Assembly: GCF_003434055.1 (NCBI RefSeq)
Contig: NZ_QVEX01000002.1
Coordinates: 1 to 62,459, forward strand
Source: Enterocloster aldenensis
Lineage (GTDB): Bacteria; Bacillota; Clostridia; Lachnospirales; Lachnospiraceae
Direction of reading: 5' to 3'
Length of the DNA: 62,459 bases
The translations under genes and the position numbers were made by a program. Shown one piece after another: positions 42,328 through 49,680 of this stretch. Positions within the stretch are counted from its first letter, which is position 1, and the number at the start of each line of letters is the position of its first letter. The notes beneath the pieces are model-generated. The model saw only the letters and a program-made list of their open reading frames with translations. It was not told the DNA's origin and searched no databases.

Positions 42328-42363
42328 CCTTTGTCCGCCGCCCCGGGACCGGAATCTTATCCC

Positions 42364-42395
42364 AAATGTATGGGCAGCATGCCTGCCCTACATTT
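42364..42395. terminator. Hairpin terminator between convergent selD and response regulator genes
   Basis: AAATGTA-GGGCAG pairs with CTGCCC-TACATTT, a 13-bp stem with one bulge. It overlaps the stop codon of the minus-strand regulator gene (42388), so it may stop both transcripts. Confidence 0.65.
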
Positions 42396-43254
42396 CCCGG
42401 CAGCATTCCAGCAGGCCTCCAAGGAAGTTCCTGATCCGGACATTGCCATGCTTCTCACTTTTCCCGCGGATATAGTTCATTTCTTTTTTCATCTGTTCAA
42501 AGCTGTAAAGCCTTCCTGCAAATTCATTGAATACAGGGTCCGCATAATCGTCCAGCCCCCTGAGGGCCAGGTTGTACATGCCCTCCGAGGCAGCCCTGCG
42601 GATGCGCTGCTCCACGCTTTTGGAATTCTGTTTCATCCTTGTGCACAGTTCCCGGATTGTAATATCCCCAAACTCCAGCTCCTGTTCAATCATATGGCTG
42701 ACAATCCGGATGATATCCTTGCTTCCGGCCTCATTGAGGATTCCGATTGCCTGTAGGATTTCCTTCAGATGCCTGATGGAAAGGCTTAAGCTTACTGCGC
42801 TGCCGGGCGCTCCTGACCGTCCTGCCTCCCCGTCCGGGTCCGGGGTCCCCATGACGCCGCTCCTGGCCTGTTTAAGGATCCACTGCATGTTCTTTACCAT
42901 TTCCATGCTGCGCAGGGTGTTCCTGATTTCCGCCATGTTCACCGGTTTGTGAAGAAGCAGTTCAGCGCCTCCCTCATACGCCCTCTGGACGGTTTCCATA
43001 TCATGGGCCTGTGACAGCATGATGATGGACGCTGCCGGAAGCGCCTCCTTTATCCTGCAAATACATGTGATGACCTTCAGTTCGGGAAGGGGTAAGTCCG
43101 CCAGGATCACATCCGGGCGTATTCCGGGAATCCGCCTGCACGCATCGTCCCAGCCCGCTGATACGCCGGCCACCTCCCCCAACGCCTCCCCTTCAATCAT
43201 ACGGGTCAGTTCCCTGCGCGAATAACTGTCGCAGTCTATCAGATAGATTTTCAT
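42388..43254 (-). CDS. Response regulator with YcbB/GlnL-like output domain
   Basis: 288 residues. N-terminal receiver (~1-115): MKIYLIDCDSYSRRELTRMI, site Asp in DVILADLPLPEL, Ser/Thr IIMLSQA, Lys in LLLHKPVN. The C-terminal ~130 residues (LKEILQAIGILNEAGSKDIIRIVSHMI...FGDITIRELCTRMKQNSKSVEQRIRRA) resemble the YcbB domain of B. subtilis GlnL, which controls glutamine transport. The YcbB call is from memory of the family. It overlaps the transporter stop by four bases. No kinase is adjacent, so its input is unknown. Confidence 0.75.
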   Translation of the reverse strand: MKIYLIDCDSYSRRELTRMIEGEALGEVAGVSAGWDDACRRIPGIRPDVILADLPLPELKVITCICRIKEALPAASIIMLSQAHDMETVQRAYEGGAELLLHKPVNMAEIRNTLRSMEMVKNMQWILKQARSGVMGTPDPDGEAGRSGAPGSAVSLSLSIRHLKEILQAIGILNEAGSKDIIRIVSHMIEQELEFGDITIRELCTRMKQNSKSVEQRIRRAASEGMYNLALRGLDDYADPVFNEFAGRLYSFEQMKKEMNYIRGKSEKHGNVRIRNFLGGLLECCREM

Positions 43255-44387
43255 TTTTTATGTATGAACGTATCTTTTATATTCTTCCACAACATGAATA
43301 AAATCAATACCGCGCCCACATATCCATTGAGCACGTAAATCACATTGACCAGGACCCTGAACGGGAGGAAGAGTCCCACAAGAAGCCCTGCAACGCCTAA
43401 AATAACCGTTAAAACCTTAAACCAGGCAGTTCCTTCTTTGGCAAACCTGGCGCATGGGTTATATAAAAGAGGGACTGCTGTCGTATAAATGCCTGCAAAT
43501 ACCACGACCGCGAATATGGAGGCAAATGGTTTCCAGATCCGTTCTGCCAGAATCAGGTTGGGGATATCTGCATTCCAAACAAAAATCCCGTTGTTGCTGA
43601 TGCCGGAGGTATTGATATTGGCAATCTGGGCAAACATGATCAGGATGATGGCCACACAGACAGCCAGTGTCCCCAGATAAACTCCGTATTCCAAATCTTT
43701 CTTTTTATTGTTGGCCCCCAGGGCCGCCGTAAAGCTGGCAAACCACAAAAGCACGAATCCCGCATAGGACAGACCGGAAATCATCCAGTTAGGTCCTGCG
43801 TTCTTGATGGTTTCGCCGCCCGCCTGTGCAAAGGCGCCGCTGTGTATGATATCCAGCCCGGCGCCAACCTGGCCGCCGTCCCTTAATAGGGTTACCACAC
43901 CGATTCCGATACAAAGTACAACAATGGCCGGTCCTACCATACCAATCTTGTCTACCAGCGAATTCAGCCCGCCTACCACGGTAAAGATGGCCAGGGCTGC
44001 CAGGATCACGCCTCCCACCACAAAGGGAAGGCCATACTGCTGGTTCAGGGTGGACGCAGCCCCGCCTACCATGACAAAGAATGACATATAACAGAAAACA
44101 GTTGAATAATAATCCATGAATGTCCCAATGTATGTTCCGCAATAGAATTTGTAAACGTCATTCCCTTTTTCAAATCTTTCCTCTGCGCCTGCCTTTGCAA
44201 AATTATAATTGTAATAGACAAAGCAGACAGCAAATAGTAATACCGTCAGAATTCCCTGCACCCCGTATGCAGTAAAATATTGGATGATTTCCTGTCCTGT
44301 GGCAAATCCTGAGCCGATGGTAAATGCAATGACTGCCCCCGCAAGTATCATTACCCGGCCCCAGTTAACTTTATTCTCATTTTCCAT
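43251..44387 (-). CDS. YkvI-like (LeuT-fold) membrane transporter in the grd operon
   Basis: 378 residues with ~10-11 helices. Signature: GRVMILAGAVIAFTIGSGFATGQEIIQYFTAYG, the glycine-rich break of LeuT-fold helix 1, then WFASFTAALGANNKKK. The family (YkvI) lacks an assigned substrate; its fold and position after grdE-grdB suggest uptake of glycine, sarcosine or betaine. ATG at 44387 follows AGGAGAAGGCAT; the frame from 44495 includes a repeat remnant and is not used. 128 bases of hairpin and repeat separate it from grdB. Confidence 0.8.
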   Translation of the reverse strand: MENENKVNWGRVMILAGAVIAFTIGSGFATGQEIIQYFTAYGVQGILTVLLFAVCFVYYNYNFAKAGAEERFEKGNDVYKFYCGTYIGTFMDYYSTVFCYMSFFVMVGGAASTLNQQYGLPFVVGGVILAALAIFTVVGGLNSLVDKIGMVGPAIVVLCIGIGVVTLLRDGGQVGAGLDIIHSGAFAQAGGETIKNAGPNWMISGLSYAGFVLLWFASFTAALGANNKKKDLEYGVYLGTLAVCVAIILIMFAQIANINTSGISNNGIFVWNADIPNLILAERIWKPFASIFAVVVFAGIYTTAVPLLYNPCARFAKEGTAWFKVLTVILGVAGLLVGLFLPFRVLVNVIYVLNGYVGAVLILFMLWKNIKDTFIHKK

Positions 44388-44434
44388 ATGCCTTCTCCTC
44401 TTAGCAGACCTGGCTGCCGCAGGGGCACGGCAGT

Positions 44435-44468
44435 TCCCGGGGCACGGCTGCCTTGACCGTGCCCGGGA
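44435..44468 (-). promoter_or_regulatory. Hairpin between grdB and the transporter gene
   Basis: TCCCGG(G)GCACGG pairs with CCGTGCCCGGGA across a 9-base loop. No T-run follows on the minus strand, so it probably protects the grdEB message or dampens read-through into the transporter. A degenerate end of the 162-bp repeat family lies alongside it (44468-44495). Confidence 0.5.
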
Positions 44469-44515
44469 GCGTGTCTGAACATTGCTTCCTGCCACGCCGC
44501 AGCAGCCTTCAGCAA

Positions 44516-45826
44516 TTATTTTTCAAACACTGTCTGTCCTTCCACCGGTGTCTGCAGGGCCTTTAACGCCCTCCTCACCATGGCTAAGCGGAGTTTGTAG
44601 CTGTCAGTCTCACCCTGGGGCGGGTCGCCCAGTGGGTAGGGGATACCTATGCCAGGGATGATACGGTTGGCACCGATTGTCAGGGAGATAGGAACAACGG
44701 TTGCCATATGAACTACAGGAAGGCCATACTTTTCGATACCTTTAACCATCGTTGCACCGCAACGAGTACAGGTCCCTCAGGTGGAGACGAGGATGACCCC
44801 GTCCACATGTTCATCAACAAACATTTTTCCAATCTCGGTCCCGAACCTGGCCGCTGACGCGGTTGCTGTCCCGGTACCGGTAGTAGCGCAGAAATAGTTG
44901 ACAAGTTCGCCGAACTCGCCTTCTTTTTCCAGCTCTCTGAGCGCATCCAGCGGAACCACCACATTGGGGTCCGCGATGGCAAACTGGCGGTCATATCCGC
45001 CGTGGATGGATGTGAAATCATCGGCTGAAAGCCGGTCCATACCGGTAATATCATATTTGCCCCACTTGGTGGCATTACTTGATTCGATATGGTCAGGGTT
45101 GCCTGTGGGCACGATACCGCCCGAGGTAACAACCGCTATTTTGGCTTTCCTTATATCCATGATGGGAGCGGCAGGCTCTACCCGGTCAAACTTCGGCATG
45201 GGCAGGTCTGTCTCAAATGGCTCGCCTTTTAATTTCTTGACCAGCATCTCAACCGCGCGCTCAGAACCTCTCTTCTCAGCAAAGTAGTTGACGCGGATTC
45301 CCCGTTCAAGATACCCCTCCTCTGAAGGTCCCAGGATTTCCTGTCCCTCAGCCAGCTTCTTAATCAGGGCTGACATCACAGGAAGCACCTTTGGCATGCC
45401 TGCTGCGGAATTAGGGGTTCCCACAATGATAAGGTCCTTGCGGAACATATCCACGCCCGGGTTCTCCTCATACATTCCGGTGAGGACCGGTATCATGAGG
45501 CGTTCCTCCACGGCCTTACAGATCGTGCCGCAGGCCACGCCGTAACGTCCCGCGTTAAATGCAGGCCCGGCCACGAACACATCCGGTCCATACTTCTTTA
45601 CCATCTCTATGACTGCGTCTGTTGCCGCGTCCAGGTTTTCCCCGAAATAGTTGTCACCGCAGATAACGGTGGCCGCAATTTCATAATCGCTTCCCAATGC
45701 AGCCTTAAGCCCCATGCCGGGCCCTACGGCGCCTTCACGGACTTCAGGCATGTGGTCGGCTTTTTCCTCGCCGCCAATACCGGCAAAGAACTGGTTAATA
45801 TAATGTACGACTTTATATTTCGCCAT
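44516..45826 (-). CDS. grdB: Glycine/sarcosine reductase component B selenoprotein (GrdB type)
   Basis: Component B makes the amino acid-pyruvoyl adduct and moves the carboxymethyl group to GrdA. 436 residues with Sec350 at UGA 44779-44777: VDGVILVST-U-GTCTRCGATMVKG, the UxxCxxC motif. Family text: YKVVHYINQFFAGIGGEEKAD, GPGMGLKAALG, CGDNYFGENLDAATDAV, AGPAFNAGRYGVACG and ending ALQTPVEGQTVFEK. It looks nearer to the glycine type than to sarcosine (GrdF) or betaine (GrdH), but these are close relatives, so the true substrate is open. ATG at 45826. Twenty-two bases after grdE. A perfect hairpin downstream of the UGA is a SECIS. Confidence 0.94.
44749..44765 (-). promoter_or_regulatory. bSECIS hairpin of grdB
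   Basis: TCGTTGC and GCAACGA pair perfectly around a GGT loop on the minus strand, 11 bases after the UGA. The G-rich tri-loop and distance resemble the E. coli fdhF SECIS. It is the clearest of the three SECIS candidates in the window. Confidence 0.7.
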
Positions 45827-45848
45827 GTTTCCATCTCCTTTGATTGAT

Positions 45849-47138
45849 TTAATATCCTCTTGCCGCCAGCTTGTTAAAGCCATTGGCAATGGTGGAGGCT
45901 ATGATGATCTGAAGCTCTGCCTCAAAGCTGCCGTCCTGGTTCTTACAGCCGTCCCAGCCCCCAATCTGCATCTCGATGAATTCCTGGGTGCCGATGACCT
46001 TATCCATGGCCGGGAACATGAGGGTTGCATTGCCCTGGCCGCAGGATGCCAGCGCGTCCGCTTCCTGGCACACATCCGCCAGGGACTGGGACTTGCCGTC
46101 CTTGCCCGGGAACTCATCGGTAATCAGGACCACCTTGGTTCCTGCATTCTCCACCTTGCGGCAGTTCATCATCAGGTCCGTATCAGGATTGCCGTATCCC
46201 TCTTCCGTAATCAGGACACCGTCCAGTCCCATCCAGTTACACAGCTTGGCAACCATATCGGAATGGCGCTCCTTATCGGCAAGGAACACATTCTCATTGG
46301 TCAGGATGACGCCCATGAAGTTGATATCCTTGCCGTGGTGTTTGAAGCAGTCCTCAATGACCGGATTGTGGAAATGGTGGTAGGTGGTAACCTTGTCGCA
46401 GGGCGCCACGCAGTTGCCGGAAACAATGGCTCCGTCCATGATTTCCGTTGGATACATGAAGGTGGGTATGAACTGCTTGGCGTCCACTCCGTAATAGTAT
46501 GTATCGTGAAGAAGCCCCTGGGACTGCAGCATATGGATATATCCCACCTTGGGAAGGTCCGGATACATGGCGGCCTGTTCAAAAACCGGCCTTGTCTCAT
46601 AGGTAATGATCTCGTCCGGTTCCAAGTTCCTTCCGGCTTCCCCGATATAAGCCGCTACCTTTAACCCGGCCATGCGCGCCGCCTTCTCGTACACATGTGT
46701 CTCCAGGCCGTCGGCCGGTTCCACCACCACGCAGAGGTTATTGGTCTTGGAGAACGGGCAGTAATCCGCGGCAGGACCGCTCATGTCAATCACGCCTTCC
46801 TGGAATCCAACAATCTTACCAGCGGTTATGACACAGCATCCCTCCAGTGCATGGGTCCGTCCGCTGCCCACCTGAGGGCTTACCTTCCCAATCACACCTG
46901 GAAAAATCTCTCCGCCTCCGCTGACCTTTACCCTTGGCTCAATCACATCCTTTACCGGTGTAATCCTCACCGACTCGCCTGGCCTTGCAATGTCAACATG
47001 GCAGCCAGCCAGCTTGTCGTCTTCCAGTACAAGCTTTTCAACTTCCTCTTTGCTGACATAAAGGACCCCGTCCTTCACGTGAGTCTTGTCGTCGAATCGG
47101 ATATCTTTTATAAAGATTTTTCCCAATTCAAGCTTCAT
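45849..47138 (-). CDS. grdE: Glycine reductase component B pro-protein GrdE
   Basis: GrdE is cut in two, and the new N-terminal Cys becomes the carbonyl group that binds the amino acid. 429 residues: MKLELGKIFIKDIRFDDK, ARPGESVRITPVKDVIEPRVKVSG, GKIVGFQEGVIDMSGPAADY, MLQSQGLLHDTYYYGVDAKQ, and the cleavage region TEIMDGAIVSGNCVAPCDK. The Cys of GNC is residue 243, at the position reported for the C. sticklandii protein (about 242). ATG follows GTGGGAGGTATTTCAT. First gene of grdE-grdB-transporter-regulator. Confidence 0.95.
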   Translation of the reverse strand: MKLELGKIFIKDIRFDDKTHVKDGVLYVSKEEVEKLVLEDDKLAGCHVDIARPGESVRITPVKDVIEPRVKVSGGGEIFPGVIGKVSPQVGSGRTHALEGCCVITAGKIVGFQEGVIDMSGPAADYCPFSKTNNLCVVVEPADGLETHVYEKAARMAGLKVAAYIGEAGRNLEPDEIITYETRPVFEQAAMYPDLPKVGYIHMLQSQGLLHDTYYYGVDAKQFIPTFMYPTEIMDGAIVSGNCVAPCDKVTTYHHFHNPVIEDCFKHHGKDINFMGVILTNENVFLADKERHSDMVAKLCNWMGLDGVLITEEGYGNPDTDLMMNCRKVENAGTKVVLITDEFPGKDGKSQSLADVCQEADALASCGQGNATLMFPAMDKVIGTQEFIEMQIGGWDGCKNQDGSFEAELQIIIASTIANGFNKLAARGY

Positions 47139-47268
47139 ATGAAATACCTCCCACTTCTTTATATTTTACTGCCGCCCGCCGGCATTACTTCACCCACTCC
47201 GGCGAAATGACAGCATTTTTACAATTGACAATTTTAGTGTTTGTGTAAAAATGATACATTTAAAGTAG

Positions 47269-47316
47269 TAATCGCGATAACTTATGGCTATAATATAGCA
47301 TATGTTATCGCGATTA
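47269..47316. promoter_or_regulatory. Double operator around the grdE promoter
   Basis: TAATCGCGATAAC at 47269 and its mirror GTTATCGCGATTA at 47304 lie 22 bases apart. Each is itself near-palindromic. One covers the -35 region and the other lies just after the -10. The same word is at the trxA promoter. The TetR-type gene immediately upstream is the natural binder. Confidence 0.7.
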
Positions 47317-47320
47317 TCAA
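47292..47320 (-). promoter_or_regulatory. grdE promoter
   Basis: On the minus strand TTGATA and TATATT with a 17-bp spacer. The transcript would carry a ~147-base leader with a CGCCGG/CCGGCG hairpin just before the grdE ribosome site. No glycine riboswitch core was seen. Confidence 0.7.
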
Positions 47321-47419
47321 TGGTTTTATTGAAACCTTTTGTTACTTTTTGTAGTATTCCTCTTTTTCGTCATTTTGTTATATTTTTGACATTGTTTTTG
47401 TACATATTTACCATTGGGT

Positions 47420-48100
47420 CTATCTGGGGATAAAATCGCTGGCATAAAGCTGGGTTATCTCCTTGCTTTCCGATATGAACCGGTCCACCAGTCCCGGAAT
47501 TGTTTCAGGTTCCACCCCATGCTCCTGGACAAATTTAAAATATCCCAGAAACAGGGTGCAAAGAATATGATTCAGCCTCCTTGCATTTTCCTCTGTAATC
47601 TTCCCCTCTTTTACAATACGCCTGCAGACATAGTAGTCGCGGTCATAATACCCTGGGATTTCCAGCATTTCCTTTATCATGGGGCTGACGCGTATGATGG
47701 CATCCGGGAACATTTCATAATATTCCTTCAGCGCCTCTCCCAGGTCCCGGTTGATATTGCGGTAGAACACGGACTCAAAGGCTTCCGGATTGCGGAAAGC
47801 CTCGGTTGCATAGGAACGCCATATGCCGAAATGTACATCCCATATGTCCTTCCATTCCTTTTCCCGGATGGAAAGGTCCAGGATGTATTCATTCAGGGCA
47901 TCCAGCTGTGCATAGAACAAAAGCTCGTCCAGATTGTCAAAATACCGGTACATACTGGCGGATGAACATCCAAGTTCCGCTGCCATACGGCGTATGCTGA
48001 CCGCTCCCACTCCTTCTTCCTTGATGATCCTGCTGGCCAATTCCACATAATCTTTTCTGCTTAAATCCTTAAAATAGGACGTTCCTGATTTCTTCTTCAT
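47420..48100 (-). CDS. TetR-family regulator of the grd/sel genes
   Basis: 226 residues. N-terminal HTH: YVELASRIIKEEGVGAVSIRRMAAELGCSSASMYRYFDNLDELLFYA quoted in short as SIRRMAAELGCSSASMYRYF. The ~175-residue C-terminal ligand domain is helical and unassigned. ATG at 48100 follows GAGGGAACG. It lies 31 bases after grdX, same operon, and 281 bases before grdE. The two operators flanking the grdE promoter and the one at trxA make it the probable regulator of the whole glycine reductase/selenium set; ligand might be glycine or a relative. Confidence 0.85.
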   Translation of the reverse strand: MKKKSGTSYFKDLSRKDYVELASRIIKEEGVGAVSIRRMAAELGCSSASMYRYFDNLDELLFYAQLDALNEYILDLSIREKEWKDIWDVHFGIWRSYATEAFRNPEAFESVFYRNINRDLGEALKEYYEMFPDAIIRVSPMIKEMLEIPGYYDRDYYVCRRIVKEGKITEENARRLNHILCTLFLGYFKFVQEHGVEPETIPGLVDRFISESKEITQLYASDFIPR

Positions 48101-48131
48101 CGTTCCCTCACACTCCCCTCCCTGTCCGTCC

Positions 48132-48518
48132 CTACAGCCTGGGGATGACATTTTCAATCATTGATAAGTCAATGGTCTTGTAGTCATAGGCTATCTTTTC
48201 GTCATACTCAGGGACTTTCTTAATGGAATTCCATTTCTCATAGGTCTCAACCGCCTTTTCTATGAGACATACATCCTCCCCGTCAGCGGCCCCGGATCCG
48301 CCGTACAGCAGTATTGTCCTGTAGGGCGTCTGGTTGGGCTTTAAGCTGGACGCCTGGGGATGGGTCAGAAGCTTATGCCCCCTGTGGATTAAATCCCTGG
48401 CCTTCTTGAGCACCGCCTCATAGGAATCCATCATGAACACCTGGTCCACGCTTCCCCCCCACTTTTCCGCGGCCCGGTCATTGTTGGTGACCAGGATGCA
48501 TTTTCCTAAATCAAACAT
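48132..48518 (-). CDS. grdX: GrdX-family protein
   Basis: 128 residues from the ATG at 48518 (AAAGGAGGGGGTTACG before it). Family text: KCILVTNNDRAAEKW, SYEAVLKKARDLIHRGHKLLTHPQASSLKPNQTPYRTILLYG. GrdX genes are known next to glycine reductase operons but the function is not known. It leads the grdX-TetR operon, with a promoter of TTGACT/TAAGAT and 17-bp spacer. Confidence 0.88.
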   Translation of the reverse strand: MFDLGKCILVTNNDRAAEKWGGSVDQVFMMDSYEAVLKKARDLIHRGHKLLTHPQASSLKPNQTPYRTILLYGGSGAADGEDVCLIEKAVETYEKWNSIKKVPEYDEKIAYDYKTIDLSMIENVIPRL

Positions 48519-48566
48519 CGTAACCCCCTCCTTTATTTTTAATCTGCGCATGCCAATGCTTTTAAT

Positions 48567-48595
48567 ATCTTACATCATAATTGTGGTTCAGTCAA
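48567..48595 (-). promoter_or_regulatory. Promoter of grdX-tetR
   Basis: On the minus strand TTGACT and TAAGAT are 17 bases apart, 49 bases before the grdX start. No TAATCGCGATAA word is present here, so the regulator may not control itself through that site. Confidence 0.65.
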
Positions 48596-48637
48596 TTTCC
48601 CCATATTTAGAGCATTCCCAGGGCTTTGCAGATTACA

Positions 48638-49471
48638 TTACCTCTCAATATACTGGATTGCCACACACCTGGGCCCTCCCTGGGCCACAAACACAGGACT
48701 CAGCTCCAGGATGTGTATTTCCAGACCGGGGAAGGCTTTTGCAAACAGGTCCTTAATCCGGCAGGCCTCCTCTGCTGCCACGGCGTGGGATATATACAGC
48801 AGGTGCCGCGCGCCCAGTTTCTTATCCTGCAGATGTCTGATGATGCTGTCCACTGCCCCTGACATGGTCCGCTTTACACCGAATTTATCCAGTTTCTTCC
48901 CATCTTCTGTCAGCTTGACAATGGGCTTCAGCTTTAAAAGGGAACCCACGGCCGCTGCCACGGGCGTCAGTCTGCCGCCACGTCTCAGGAAGGAAAAATC
49001 CTGGGGAATCAGGAAGGATTCCGTCTTATGTGCAGCCGCCTTAAGCCAGGTCAGGATTTCATCCCTGGTCCTGCCCTCCTCTGCCATCTTCCTGGCCTGG
49101 TCCACCATGTAACGGTGGGGGCCGCACAGTGTCCTGCTGTTAAAGACCATGATATCATCCCTGTTTTCCGCCATCTCCCTGGCGCTTTGGGCACTTTGAT
49201 AGGTGCCGGAAAGGCCGTCTGCCATGGATATATTCAGGATGGGGCGGCCCTTGTACTGCTCGTAGGCATCCAACACATCCCCAATGGGCGGCTGGGATGA
49301 GGTGGGTATCTGCCCTTCTTCAATCCGCCTGTAAAAATCCTGCATATCCATCTGAAGGTCCCGTCCATGACTGTCCCCGATGCTGACACAGAGCGGGATG
49401 GACTCTATCCCTGCGTCCCGCCCTTCCTGCATTGTATAAAGTGTTGATGAATCTGTAATGATCTTGACCAT
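48638..49471 (-). CDS. DegV family protein (second copy)
   Basis: 277 residues: VKIITDSSTLYTMQEG at the start, IPTSSQPPIGDVLDAYEQ (the SQPS-type head loop), ILNISMADGLSGTYQSAQSA, VFNSRTLCGPHRYMVDQA, and the C-terminal half GGRLTPVAAAVGSLLKLKPIVKL. Same fold as the gene at 14.6 kb but clearly a different paralogue. DegV proteins bind fatty acids for FakA. It stands alone 120 bases upstream of grdX and has its own start signals. Confidence 0.88.
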   Translation of the reverse strand: MVKIITDSSTLYTMQEGRDAGIESIPLCVSIGDSHGRDLQMDMQDFYRRIEEGQIPTSSQPPIGDVLDAYEQYKGRPILNISMADGLSGTYQSAQSAREMAENRDDIMVFNSRTLCGPHRYMVDQARKMAEEGRTRDEILTWLKAAAHKTESFLIPQDFSFLRRGGRLTPVAAAVGSLLKLKPIVKLTEDGKKLDKFGVKRTMSGAVDSIIRHLQDKKLGARHLLYISHAVAAEEACRIKDLFAKAFPGLEIHILELSPVFVAQGGPRCVAIQYIER

Positions 49472-49600
49472 ATCAATCTCCCTGGACTTATTATCTGGTA
49501 TTCAATACTATGTATTAAAGTTTATAGTATCTGTATGATATAGTCAAGACTCTTTCCGACGTTTTTCGACATTTGGGGCTGGCAAATAAATACAATTCAT

Positions 49601-49642
49601 TGGGACGCACATCTGGCAGAAAGCAATTTTCAGACACGCTCT
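49601..49642. repeat. Half-copy of the 162-bp palindromic repeat
   Basis: TGGGACGCACATCTGGCAGA, then AAGCAATTTTCAGACACGCTCT, matches the outer arm of the element at 12821-12982 with a handful of changes. It ends 39 bases from the stop codon of the DUF4132-type gene. Confidence 0.7.
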
Positions 49643-49680
49643 AAGGTGTGTCCTGACATCCATCCTGGCCGGATAGAGTC

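Noticed and set aside
44780..45826. Treating the 370-residue grdB frame and the 77-residue downstream frame as two genes
   Set aside because: The break is a UGA in ST-U-GTCTRCG followed by a SECIS-type hairpin, the known Sec position of component B.
47139..47268. Glycine riboswitch in the grdE leader
   Set aside because: I looked for the conserved glycine-aptamer cores and saw none; only one CGCCGG/CCGGCG hairpin is present, and the operators explain control better.
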